Positions 1 through 7,424 of a DNA stretch of 15,945 nt are shown piece by piece. Within the stretch, counting starts at the first letter, position 1; each line of letters starts with the position of its first letter. The position numbers and the translations under genes are program-made. The stretch is from SIG701 sp045577175. GTDB lineage: Bacteria > Bacillota > Clostridia > Oscillospirales > CAG-272. The notes under the pieces were generated by a model. The model saw only the letters and a program-made list of their open reading frames with translations, did no database searches and had not been told where the DNA came from. The stretch spans positions 1-15,945 of the forward strand of contig JAZNHT010000052.1 of assembly GCA_045577175.1 (NCBI GenBank), in the 5' to 3' direction.

Positions 1-368
1 GTCGTGCCGTCTGCCTGGATGTAGTTCCAGGTGTCGTCGGAACGAATCCAGTTCTGGAAGCAGAAGTTGTAGATGCCGGGAACGTCTGCGTAAAACGAAA
101 CGGCAAACTTCGCGCTGCCGTATACGGAGACGGAATCGCCGTACGCACCGGCGTTGACCACGTAGTCGACAGAAGCCGTGAGATTTGTGTTTTCGCTTAC
201 GCAGTCTCTGAAATAGATGCTGTTGCCGCCGGTATACTCAGAAGGCAGAGTACGACCTGCTGCGGGCAGCTCCAAGGTATCCGCTGCGGCGGTGTTCGCA
301 ACGAATGCGGGCAGAATGCCGCAGACGGCGAGCAGAACGCTCAGCGCAAGTGCAAGAATTTTCTTCAT
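1..368 (-). CDS. Secreted protein of unknown function, C-terminus cut off by the window edge
   Basis: An open frame runs from an ATG at 366-368 leftwards off the window, giving 122 visible residues. Residues 1-29 form a clear Sec signal peptide: MKK, a hydrophobic stretch rich in L, A and V, then an AxA-type end near NTAAAD. There is no lipobox cysteine, so the product is probably secreted or anchored by a missing C-terminal part. The mature part is rich in Tyr, Ser, Asn and aromatic residues and looks beta-rich, as in extracellular adhesion or carbohydrate-binding modules, but I do not recognise a family. The start is supported by a GAGAGGAAAG ribosome binding site about 6 bases upstream and by a perfect consensus promoter about 60 bases further upstream. 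The gene is convergent with nothing visible and follows the solute-binding protein gene in the same direction, separated from it by a terminator. Confidence 0.8.
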   Translation of the reverse strand, partial: MKKILALALSVLLAVCGILPAFVANTAAADTLELPAAGRTLPSEYTGGNSIYFRDCVSENTNLTASVDYVVNAGAYGDSVSVYGSAKFAVSFYADVPGIYNFCFQNWIRSDDTWNYIQADGT

Positions 369-425
369 AATAACTTTCCTCTCTCTTTATGTTGGTAATT
401 GAAGAAAAAATAGGGGTACGCAATC

Positions 426-454
426 ATTATACTGTATTTTTGGTAAAGTGTCAA
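426..454 (-). promoter_or_regulatory. Consensus sigma-A promoter of the secreted protein gene
   Basis: Read on the minus strand: TTGACA (449-454), a 17-base spacer, TATAAT (426-431). All 12 core bases match the consensus. The predicted start of transcription is near 419, giving a leader of about 50 bases before the ATG at 368. Confidence 0.9.
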
Positions 455-584
455 GGGCTTTCGGGCGTATTTTTATAGGATTTTGACGGTTTTTTCGTTT
501 GTTTCGGAAAAAATTGCCGTTTTCCGAATGCCCCTGCGTCCGCGATTCTGCCCACCGGCTTAGCCGACGGTTTTCTTTATTACC

Positions 585-615
585 AAAAAACACCCCGCGG
601 TATTTCCGCGGGGTG
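585..615 (-). terminator. Intrinsic terminator of the solute-binding protein gene
   Basis: A perfect 10-bp stem (591-600 with 606-615, CACCCCGCGG and its complement) with a 5-base loop is followed on the minus strand by six T residues (590-585). It begins 8 bases after the TGA stop at 623-625. Confidence 0.93.
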
Positions 616-622
616 CGCCGGA

Positions 623-2128
623 TCAGTTGATTGCCTCGTTGTAGTCCTCGTACAGCTTGATCGTCGTGTAGTAGTCGTCGATCTGCTTCTGCGTAGCATC
701 GCCGAACTCCGCGTAGATGGACGCGAAGTTGCCGTTCTGCTGGCGGATCGCACGGTTCGGCAGAGCGAACACGAGCTGCATGCACGGGCTGTAGAGACCC
801 CAGTAGTTCATACCTGCGTCGTAGCAGATCGTATCGAAGATAATATCAAGCATATCGGACGTCTCGGGATCCTGGGAAAGCTGACCGTCAAGAACGAGAT
901 CGTAGTATGCGGGAATGACCTCTTCCTCTGCCTTGAAAGCGAGCAGCTCAAGCACTGCGCCGACAAGATCTTCGTCCGCAATAACGGACGGAACAGCCAT
1001 CAGACCGCCCCAGTCGAGGGTGCGGTAGTCTTCCTGCTCCTCGTTATACTTGGGGAACGGAAGAATACCGTAAGGAACCTCTACGTCGCGGAGATCCTCG
1101 GAAGCGGAAATCGGTGCGCCGTAGAAGAGCAGGCGTCCGGAATCCAGCGTGACCTGGTTGGGCTCCTCATACGGATCGGGATAGAACACGTTATCCTTCG
1201 TAAGCTCTGCAAAGCGAGCGAAGACGTCTACCGTCGTCTCGGTGTTCAGAGCCAGAACGAGGTGATCGTCCTCGTCGCGCGTCGTGAAGTTCTGACCGAA
1301 TGCGGTGACAAAGCTGACGTAGTTCGACGTATCGTTGACGGCAAGACCGAACGAGTCGTTCTCAAAATCGTATACGCCGTCGGTGTTGACATCCTTCGTA
1401 GCGGCGCGTGCCATCTCCTCAAACGCATCGAGCGTCCACTTCTGATCCTTTACGAGCTGGTACGGATCGTCCATGCCGAGATCCTCAACCATCTCTTTGT
1501 TGAAGTAAAGAACGTACGGGCAGGGGATCATGTAATCGGACACGCCGAGGTAGTGGTAGTCGCTCAGACGGAGAACCTCCATCTGCTCCATGTTCCACCA
1601 ATCTGCTTCGAGATCGACGTAGGGAAGCAGATCCATCGGGTACAGGTAGCCCTGACCGGTGAACTTATTCAGTCCGACGATGCAGTGCATAAGTGCGAGG
1701 TCGATCTGCGTCGAGCCCATGAGCACCTCAGCCTCAATATCTGCGTTCAGGTTGGCGTAGCCGTCGTACAGGAAGTACGTCATCTTGACGCCGAGCTCGT
1801 CCTCGATCTCGAGGCGGCGGCTGTAGAGCGCGGCCTCCATCGGGTCGGAGGATTCCTCATCTGCGTGGAAGTAGTAGGGGTAGCCCTGCCACTCAAATGC
1901 AACGGTGCGGAACTCCTCGTTTTCGAAGTTCAGCTCATCGACGGGCACGCCGTGGGCGCGGACAGGCGTCGTATCGGGTGCGGTGGTATCTGCCTCTTCG
2001 GGTACGGTGGTATCTGCGGGATCGGTTTCGTCACCGGTGACAACCGGCGGCTTTTCGTCATTGCCGCAGGCGACTGCGAGAGGCAGCACGAGCAGCATGG
2101 CGAGCAGGAGACATACGATTTTCTTCAT
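623..2128 (-). CDS. Extracellular solute-binding lipoprotein of an ABC (sugar-type) transporter
   Basis: The product has 501 residues. Residues 1-21 are a lipoprotein signal peptide (MKK, hydrophobic core, lipobox LAVAC with Cys21). An acidic Thr/Pro/Asp-rich linker of about 35 residues follows, then a long domain with the look of family-1 extracellular solute-binding proteins: an early conserved stretch around DLALMHCIVGLNKF, aromatic-rich segments (PYVDLEADWWN, PYVLYFNKEMVEDLG), a WTLDAFEEMARAATKD motif typical of sugar-binding receptors, and a Dx[DN]xDG-like loop (DVNTDGVYDFEND). The lipid anchor and ligand-capture role are family knowledge. The ligand cannot be read from sequence. The longer frame to 2398 is rejected because the signal peptide and the AAGAGG site (8 bases upstream) fix the start at 2128. 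No permease or ATPase gene is adjacent, so it must work with partners encoded elsewhere. Confidence 0.92.
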   Translation of the reverse strand: MKKIVCLLLAMLLVLPLAVACGNDEKPPVVTGDETDPADTTVPEEADTTAPDTTPVRAHGVPVDELNFENEEFRTVAFEWQGYPYYFHADEESSDPMEAALYSRRLEIEDELGVKMTYFLYDGYANLNADIEAEVLMGSTQIDLALMHCIVGLNKFTGQGYLYPMDLLPYVDLEADWWNMEQMEVLRLSDYHYLGVSDYMIPCPYVLYFNKEMVEDLGMDDPYQLVKDQKWTLDAFEEMARAATKDVNTDGVYDFENDSFGLAVNDTSNYVSFVTAFGQNFTTRDEDDHLVLALNTETTVDVFARFAELTKDNVFYPDPYEEPNQVTLDSGRLLFYGAPISASEDLRDVEVPYGILPFPKYNEEQEDYRTLDWGGLMAVPSVIADEDLVGAVLELLAFKAEEEVIPAYYDLVLDGQLSQDPETSDMLDIIFDTICYDAGMNYWGLYSPCMQLVFALPNRAIRQQNGNFASIYAEFGDATQKQIDDYYTTIKLYEDYNEAIN

Positions 2129-2203
2129 GTGGGTAACCTCTTTTCTGTAAAAATTCAAGCCCGGGAGAGAGAATCTTGCTTTTTGGGGGTGCTTTTCGGT
2201 TTG

Positions 2204-2232
2204 ATTATACCATAAAATGAGATTCTCTGCAA
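2204..2232 (-). promoter_or_regulatory. Promoter of the solute-binding protein gene
   Basis: On the minus strand there is a perfect TATAAT (2204-2209), preceded at 17 bases by a weak -35 TTGCAG (2227-2232). The leader to the ATG at 2128 is about 70 bases. The poor -35 may indicate an activator, but this is inference. Confidence 0.7.
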
Positions 2233-2299
2233 CCAAAAGTGGAAACATGGGCTTTTTTTGTAAATCGAAAGGGCGGATTTTGTATAGAAGGGATACGAT

Positions 2300-2805
2300 G
2301 CAGGAGGGGCGAGTCGCGCAGCCCCTCCTGCACCACCTCCGCGGCAAGGGGAGAGGCGGAAGAGTCCGCGCTCTCCCCTGCACCCCTCTCCACCTCATAG
2401 CGTTCTTTTAGCGAAACATAAGATAACATACCACTTTAACCTCAGCTTTAGAGGAGAGTTATGATCGACGTGCAGTGCAAACAACAGCTAAACGCTATTG
2501 TTAATGACGCTCCTTCGGAGCGAGGGATCGGCGGAAAGTTTAACGCATAGTTTTCGATCGTTAGCAATATGCGGAGATAAAGTTTGGCACGGGAGGACGT
2601 GGCGCAATTCTGCAGCCTCTCCGTCAACGACAGCAGGAAGGAGATTCAAAACGCAGCGGTTTCGCTTCAGAAAAAGTGGTATGTTAGGATGAAGTTACCG
2701 CTGAGCCACAGGGGTGGGGGATCCAAGGGGGCGGGGATAAAATCCTCCCCGCCCCCTTTGGCGCGGAGGTGGGGCAGGAGGGGCTACGCGACTTGCCCCT
2801 CCTGC
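2300..2805. repeat. Palindromic non-coding element, copy 1, with long terminal inverted repeats
   Basis: This stretch fills most of the 818-base gap between genes. Each end is itself a hairpin: left 2300-2331 (GCAGGAGGGGC, 10-base loop, GCCCCTCCTGC), right 2774-2805 (same 11-bp arms). The two ends are also inverted copies of each other; the outer 46 bases match at about 42 positions. Just inside each end is a second hairpin: 2347-2379 (14-bp stem) and 2723-2761 (13-bp perfect stem). The core contains an inverted repeat AACATACCACTTT (2425-2437) with its exact complement at 2673-2685, and a 55-base box (2429-2483) shared with copy 2 at 5900-6497. No transposase or convincing gene lies inside. 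It resembles a MITE-like non-autonomous element or a very structured RNA; I cannot tell which. Confidence 0.8.
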
Positions 2806-2874
2806 ATCATCAGGCGCAATGTAACTTTTTTACGGGATCGCAGGGGAGCACTTCCCCTTCAAATGAAATTCCGC

Positions 2875-2903
2875 TTGCAATCCGCGCAGGATTGTGCTAT
2901 TAT
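2875..2903 (+). promoter_or_regulatory. Promoter of the polysaccharide exporter genes
   Basis: TTGCAA (2875-2880), a 17-base spacer ending TGC (extended -10), then TATTAT (2898-2903). The leader to the ATG at 2947 is about 37 bases. It lies about 70 bases beyond the right end of palindromic element copy 1. Confidence 0.75.
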
Positions 2904-2946
2904 AGAATAGGAAGAAAATCCCCATCCCCCCAAAAAGGAGATTCTC

Positions 2947-3801
2947 ATGGAGAAAAACGACTCCGCGCGCCACGTCCGTCTCACCGCAAAGACGGGGCTC
3001 TTCGACATCAATCTGAAGGAGCTGTGGCAGTACCGCGATCTGATCGCACTGTTTACCAAGCGAAACTTCATTCTTACATATAAGCAGACGATCCTCGGAC
3101 CGGCATGGATTGTTTTGCAGCCGATGCTCACGACGATCATCTACACGTTCGTGTTCGGCGGTATCGCAGGCATCTCCACCGACGGCGTGCCGCAGATTCT
3201 TTTCTACATGGCAGGCACCGCCCTCTGGACGTTTTTTTCGCAGTCACTCACGAAAACGTCCTCCACCTTCACCGCCAATGCGCGCGTGTTCGGCAAGGTC
3301 TATTTTCCGCGCCTCGTCATGCCTGTATCCACCGTGCTTTCGGGCATGATTAACTTCGGCGTGCAGTTTCTTCTGTTCGCCGCCTTCTGGGTGTACTATA
3401 TCATAAAAGGCGCGATTGCGCCGAATTATATCGGTATCCTCCTTCTGCCCGTGCTTCTGATCTATCTCGGGCTTTTGGGCATGGGGCTGGGCATCATCAT
3501 CTCCTCCCTTACGACCAAATACCGCGATCTTTCCATGCTCGTCGGCTTCGGCGTCCAGCTCTGGATGTACCTCACGCCTGTTGTCTATCCCGTCTCCACC
3601 GTCACAAATCCCGTTTTCCGCACGGCGCTTCTTCTGAATCCCGTGACGAGTGCGGTGGAAACGTTCCGCTGGATGTTCCTCGGCACGGGCGCGGTCAGTC
3701 TCCCGTACTGGGGCATCTCTGCCGCCGTCATGGCTGTCGCGCTCACCCTCGGTGTGATCGTGTTCAGCCGCGTCGAGCGAACCTTTATGGATACGGTCTG
3801 A
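2947..3801 (+). CDS. ABC-2 type polysaccharide export permease (Wzm/TagG-like)
   Basis: The product has 284 residues, the usual length for the family. The cytoplasmic N-terminus carries the YRDLIALFTKRNF segment (29-41) and the YKQTILGPAWIVLQP signature (45-59) that precedes the first membrane span in exporters of teichoic acid and O-antigen type. About six membrane segments follow (roughly 52-71, 82-102, 128-155, 162-187, 196-216, 255-274), with the conserved KYRDL motif at 191-195 and LLNPVTSAVETFRW at 229-242 near the end. The start has an AAGGAG site 6 bases upstream. The stop codon overlaps the AGGAGG ribosome binding site of the ATPase gene, which starts 10 bases later, so the two form one operon. 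The exported glycan is unknown: no glycosyltransferase gene lies in the window. Confidence 0.95.
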   Translation: MEKNDSARHVRLTAKTGLFDINLKELWQYRDLIALFTKRNFILTYKQTILGPAWIVLQPMLTTIIYTFVFGGIAGISTDGVPQILFYMAGTALWTFFSQSLTKTSSTFTANARVFGKVYFPRLVMPVSTVLSGMINFGVQFLLFAAFWVYYIIKGAIAPNYIGILLLPVLLIYLGLLGMGLGIIISSLTTKYRDLSMLVGFGVQLWMYLTPVVYPVSTVTNPVFRTALLLNPVTSAVETFRWMFLGTGAVSLPYWGISAAVMAVALTLGVIVFSRVERTFMDTV

Positions 3802-3811
3802 GGAGGCAGGT

Positions 3812-5092
3812 ATGAACGAACAGATTGCAATTCAAATAAGCGGGCTGAAAAAGCAGTACCGCCTCGGTCAGATCGGCGGCGGCACGCTCAAGGCGGATCT
3901 GCAGAGCCTGTGGGCAAAAATCCGCAAAAAAGAGGACCCGAACGTAAAAATCGGGCAGGAGGCGCGCCTCTCCGGACAGACATTCATGGCACTGAACGGG
4001 ATCGATCTGACGATCCGCAAGGGCGAGGCGATCGGCATCATCGGCACAAACGGTGCCGGCAAATCGACGATGCTGAAAATCCTGTCGCGCATCACGGCAC
4101 CGACGGCAGGCACGGTTGACATCTGCGGACGGATTGCCTCGATGCTGGAGGTCGGCACGGGCTTCAACGGCGAGATGACCGGACGGGAGAACGTATACCT
4201 GAACGGCGCAATCCTCGGCATGACGAAGGCGGAGATCGACGCGAAAATGGAGGACATCATCGAATTTTCCGAGATCCGCGACTTTATCGATACGCCTGCA
4301 AAGAGGTATTCCTCGGGCATGTACGTAAAGCTGGCGTTCTCCGTTGCCGCGCATCTCGATGCGGAAATCATGATTATGGACGAAATTCTCGCCGTGGGCG
4401 ACGTGGCATTCCAGAAAAAATGTCTCGACAAAATGCGTGAGGCGGCTACCGTGGAGGGACGCACCGTTTTGTACGTCTCTCACAACATGAACACGATCCG
4501 CCGCCTGTGCGACCGCTGCATCGTGCTCGATCAGGGCAAGGTCATCTTCGACGGAGATGTGGAAAAGGCGATCGACATCTACGCAGGCACGGGTTCCTCT
4601 CTCAAAAAGGAGACGGATCTGACCGCAGCGATCCGCCCGTCGAAGCAGACGGACGAAAAGCTCCGCTTCACACGCGTCTCTTTCCCCGAGAAGGATTTGC
4701 CCGTATTCAAAACGGGAGAGCCGATCCGCCTCGCACTCGGCTTTACCGTCGGGGAGGCACTTGAAAACGTCGCGATCCGCTTGGTTGTGCAGACAGAATC
4801 GGGCACGCCGGTCGGTCTTGCCGCTACGGAAAAGGGGATCCCCGTCCGTATCGGTGAAAACGAGCTTCCGTTGACCTTGCATCTTGACACGCTCGCCCCC
4901 GGCATGTATTCCGTCCGCGTTGCGGCGCAGACGGTTGACGAATTTGGGCACGGTCCGATGCACGATTTCGTTGACAGTGCGTTCATGCTCCGCATCATAC
5001 AGAGCGAGGACGACAACAACGGGCAGCCGTGGTATCCGCACATCTGGGGATACGCGCAGTATCCGACGGTCGAGGTCGAAAAAGATATGTAA
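3812..5092 (+). CDS. ATPase of a polysaccharide/teichoic acid ABC exporter with Wzt-type C-terminal domain
   Basis: The product has 426 residues. The ATPase domain carries Walker A GTNGAGKST (78-86), a YSSGM signature (166-170), Walker B IMIMDE (186-191) and the switch His224 in YVSHNM. The signature YSSGM instead of LSGGQ and the LEVGTGFNGEMTGREN stretch (112-127) are hallmarks of the Wzt/TagH/RfbB branch. Residues from about 275 to 426 form an extra C-terminal domain, as in Wzt proteins, where it recognises the modified end of the glycan chain (family knowledge). It ends in FGHGPMHDFVDSAFMLRI and an acidic tail. It pairs with the permease encoded just upstream. A domain able to bind a capped chain suggests a specific terminal modification; the enzyme for it is not seen here. 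Confidence 0.95.
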   Translation: MNEQIAIQISGLKKQYRLGQIGGGTLKADLQSLWAKIRKKEDPNVKIGQEARLSGQTFMALNGIDLTIRKGEAIGIIGTNGAGKSTMLKILSRITAPTAGTVDICGRIASMLEVGTGFNGEMTGRENVYLNGAILGMTKAEIDAKMEDIIEFSEIRDFIDTPAKRYSSGMYVKLAFSVAAHLDAEIMIMDEILAVGDVAFQKKCLDKMREAATVEGRTVLYVSHNMNTIRRLCDRCIVLDQGKVIFDGDVEKAIDIYAGTGSSLKKETDLTAAIRPSKQTDEKLRFTRVSFPEKDLPVFKTGEPIRLALGFTVGEALENVAIRLVVQTESGTPVGLAATEKGIPVRIGENELPLTLHLDTLAPGMYSVRVAAQTVDEFGHGPMHDFVDSAFMLRIIQSEDDNNGQPWYPHIWGYAQYPTVEVEKDM

Positions 5093-5119
5093 GATTGCAA
5101 AATCTTCTTGCTTTTTTTC
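5091..5119 (+). terminator. Weak terminator-like hairpin at the end of the exporter operon
   Basis: AAGATT (5091-5096), loop GCAA, AATCTT (5101-5106), then a T-rich run (5112-5118). The stem has only 6 bp, A/T-rich, so termination may be inefficient. It overlaps the stop codon of the ATPase gene and the -35 region of the next promoter. Confidence 0.35.
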
Positions 5120-5136
5120 AAAAATTGCTGTAAAAT
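5108..5136 (+). promoter_or_regulatory. Promoter of the HAD phosphatase gene
   Basis: TTGCTT (5108-5113), a 17-base spacer, TAAAAT (5131-5136). The leader to the start codon is about 25 bases. The -35 box is weak, so confidence is moderate. Confidence 0.55.
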
Positions 5137-5166
5137 AGAGAAAGGCTCCCACGGGAGGGTATGAGT

Positions 5167-5844
5167 ATGCTGGATGCGGTTCTTTTCGACCTGGACGGAA
5201 CGCTTGCGGACACCGTCCCGAGTCTCGTTTCGTGTGTGAATCATGCGCTTGTGCAGTACGGACTGCCTGCGCGGGATGAATCGGACATTCTCTCCCTGAT
5301 CGGGTTGGGCGAAAGAGATTTTTTCCGCGGTGCCATAGCCGAAAACGTGCTCCGCGCACGCGGGGAATCGTTCTTTGAGGAAATCTTCCGCTGTTATGTG
5401 GACTACTGCGCGGCGCACACGTGCGATCTGATCGTGCCGTATGCCGGCATCACGGAGGCGATCGACACGCTCCGTGAGGACGGATACCGTCTCGGCGTTG
5501 TTTCAAACAAGGCGCAGCACTTAGTCGTGCAGATCGCGGAGGCACTCTTCCCGGGGCGGTTTTCCGTCTTGCTCGGCGTGGGCGAATATCCGCCGAAGCC
5601 GGATCCGACCGTAGCGGTCGCGGCGGCAAAAATGCTGGGCGTGCGTCCGCCGCGGTGCGTATTCGTGGGAGATTCCGAATTTGACATGATGACGGCGGTG
5701 AATGCGGGCATGGTGCCGCTCGGCGTGAGCTGGGGATACCGCCCGGTGACGCTTCTGAAGCACCACGGTGCGGCGGCGATCTGCGGCGAGCCGCGCGATC
5801 TGACCGGCGTGGTTGACGCCATGAACAAAGGGCTGATTTTGTGA
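5167..5844 (+). CDS. HAD-superfamily phosphatase (phosphoglycolate phosphatase-like)
   Basis: The product has 225 residues from the ATG at 5167. An in-frame ATG at 5161 is only 2-3 bases from the GGGAGG site, whereas 5167 lies 8 bases from it, so 5167 is preferred. All four HAD motifs are present: DLDGTL (8-13, nucleophile Asp8 and acid Asp10), VVSNK with Ser113, Lys144 in KPDP, and VGDSEFDM (167-174) that binds magnesium. Residues 15-90 form the helical cap of subfamily IA. The closest named group is phosphoglycolate phosphatase / beta-phosphoglucomutase-like enzymes, but substrate cannot be predicted. It has its own promoter and follows the exporter genes by 74 bases; a functional link to glycan export is only a guess. 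A GGGGC-TCT-GCCCC hairpin follows shortly after the stop but lacks a T run. Confidence 0.93.
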   Translation: MLDAVLFDLDGTLADTVPSLVSCVNHALVQYGLPARDESDILSLIGLGERDFFRGAIAENVLRARGESFFEEIFRCYVDYCAAHTCDLIVPYAGITEAIDTLREDGYRLGVVSNKAQHLVVQIAEALFPGRFSVLLGVGEYPPKPDPTVAVAAAKMLGVRPPRCVFVGDSEFDMMTAVNAGMVPLGVSWGYRPVTLLKHHGAAAICGEPRDLTGVVDAMNKGLIL

Positions 5845-5899
5845 AAGTCGGGGCTCTGCCCCTGTGCCCGTGAAAAGTAACTTTACGCAGGGGAACGAC

Positions 5900-6497
5900 G
5901 CAGGAGGGGCAAGGCGCGCTTTCTCACTGCGGTTCGGACACGGTGCGGCTCTAACACCGCCCCGCGGTGTTATTCACTACCGCACCGCCGCTTCGCTACC
6001 CTCCTGCACCACCTCCGCGCCAAAGAGGAGAGGGCGTGCCCTCTCCTCTTGGAACACCTCTTCCCGATAGCGTTCTCTCATCTGTAACTGTATGCCAACG
6101 TACCACTTTAGCCTCAGCTTTAGAGGAGAGTTATGATCGGCGTGCAGTGCAAACATAGCATATACGCCTTCGTAAAAGAAGCGGCATACGCCGCTGGGTT
6201 TATGCAAACATAGCGGGTACGAATTTCGTCAAGATTTAGACGTACAGTTTCCAATCGGAAACAGTACGCGTGGACGGCAGTTTGGTTACAGATGAGCATT
6301 ACCGCGATCTTACAGTCTCTCCGTCAGCGATAACAGAAGGGTTCTAAAACGCCACAATTTCGCTTTGGCGGAAGTGGTGGATTCGCGTACAATTACGACT
6401 GCACCCTAAGGGTAAGGGGTGCAGGGGAGAGGGAATGCCCCTCTCCCCTTGCCGCGGAGGAGGTCGTAGGAGGGGCTGCGCGACACGCCCCTCCTAC
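5900..6497. repeat. Palindromic non-coding element, copy 2, with a nested extra palindrome
   Basis: This has the same architecture as the copy at 2300-2805. The left end hairpin has arms GCAGGAGGG and CCCTCCTGC (5900 and 5999-6007). The right end hairpin is 6466-6497 (11-bp arms GTAGGAGGGGC). Inner hairpins lie at 6020-6052 (13 bp, 2-base loop) and 6423-6449 (11 bp). The 55-base core box at 6101-6155 differs from copy 1 at 2 positions, while the rest of the core is much more diverged. Homology to the outside of copy 1's right end (CCCGTGAAAAGTAAC-like sequence near 5869-5884) suggests the real element is somewhat longer than marked. The left hairpin loop carries about 80 extra bases, including two nested 8-bp hairpins (5941-5987). 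No gene is seen in this 713-base gap. Confidence 0.78.
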
Positions 6498-6557
6498 ATT
6501 GTCCTCCTACGTAAAAAACACAACAAAAAATTTCATTAAAATAAAAGGAGTTCCCCC

Positions 6558-7424
6558 ATGGTACCATTCAAAGTTGATCTCACAAAAGAAGTCGCAGTCG
6601 TCACAGGCGGAGGCGGTGTCCTCTGCTCCGGCTTTGCCGAGGCACTCGCAGAGTGCGGCGCGAAGGTCGCCGTCTGCGACCTCCGAATCGAGGGCGCACA
6701 GGCTGTCGCCGATAAAATCAACGCCGCAGGCGGCACCGCAATCGCTGTCGCCATGAACGTGCTCGATAAGCAGTCCATCATCGACGCACAGACGCTCATC
6801 CACGAGAAGCTCGGTGCCGTCACCATTCTTCTCAACGGCGCAGGCGGCAACAACCCGAAGGGCACCACCGACCGCGAATACTGCACGCCCGAGGACATCG
6901 CCGAGCTTGAGAAAAACGGCACCATCGAAGGCGTCAAGACCTTCTTCGACCTCGATCCCGACGGCATCTCCTTCGTGTTCAATCTGAACTTCCTCGGCAC
7001 GCTGCTCCCCACACAGGTCTTTGCCCGTGAGATGGCGAAAACCGGCGGCACCGTCATCAACGTCTCCTCCATGAACGCGTTCTGTCCGCTTACGAAGATT
7101 CCGGCATACTCCGGCGCGAAGGCGGCTGTATCCAACTTCACGCAGTGGCTCGCCGTCCACTTCGCACCCGTCGGCATCCGCGTAAACGCAATCGCCCCCG
7201 GCTTCTTCTGCACGAACCAGAACCGCGCGCTCCTCTTCAACGAGGACGGCTCCCTCTCCGCACGCTCTGCGAAAATTCTCAGAGGCACCCCCATGAACCG
7301 CTTCGGCGAGGTCGAGGATCTGACCGGTACGCTTCTGTGGCTCGCCGACAAGAAGGCATCCGCATTCGTGACCGGCGTTGTCGTTCCGGTTGACGGCGGA
7401 TTTGCCGCTTACTCCGGCGTCTGA
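6558..7424 (+). CDS. Short-chain dehydrogenase, D-mannonate/fructuronate oxidoreductase type (UxuB-like)
   Basis: The product has 288 residues. It is a classical SDR: nucleotide-binding glycine motif TGGGGVLCSG (16-25), NGAGG (93-97), catalytic Ser170/171 in VINVSS, Tyr184 and Lys188 in YSGAK, then PGFF (214-217) and a C-terminal GxxxPVDGGFAAYSGV. The GGNNPKGTT insertion after the NGAG motif and the long segment 105-140 are typical, in my recollection, of Gram-positive mannonate oxidoreductases, which reduce D-fructuronate to D-mannonate in hexuronate breakdown. Other sugar-acid SDRs share part of this, so substrate is a moderate-confidence call. The start has AAAGGAG 7 bases upstream. The stop TGA shares its last base with the ATG of the YbaK-type gene, so the two are translationally coupled. 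No other hexuronate gene is in the window. Confidence 0.9.
   Translation: MVPFKVDLTKEVAVVTGGGGVLCSGFAEALAECGAKVAVCDLRIEGAQAVADKINAAGGTAIAVAMNVLDKQSIIDAQTLIHEKLGAVTILLNGAGGNNPKGTTDREYCTPEDIAELEKNGTIEGVKTFFDLDPDGISFVFNLNFLGTLLPTQVFAREMAKTGGTVINVSSMNAFCPLTKIPAYSGAKAAVSNFTQWLAVHFAPVGIRVNAIAPGFFCTNQNRALLFNEDGSLSARSAKILRGTPMNRFGEVEDLTGTLLWLADKKASAFVTGVVVPVDGGFAAYSGV

Noticed and set aside
1262..2215. 317-residue plus-strand frame opposite the solute-binding protein gene
   Set aside because: Antisense shadow of a well-supported gene; it has no recognisable domain.
623..2398. Longer minus-strand frame reading through upstream of the solute-binding protein
   Set aside because: The extra 90 residues come from the palindromic repeat and promoter; the lipoprotein signal peptide and ribosome site fix the start at 2128.
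3785..5359. 524-residue minus-strand open frame opposite the ABC ATPase
   Set aside because: It is the antisense shadow of a GC-rich real gene, with no ribosome site and a His/Arg/Asp-rich composition typical of shadows.
5864..6158. Small plus-strand ORFs within palindromic element copy 2
   Set aside because: Translations only reflect the repeat's hairpins, and copy 1 does not preserve the frames.
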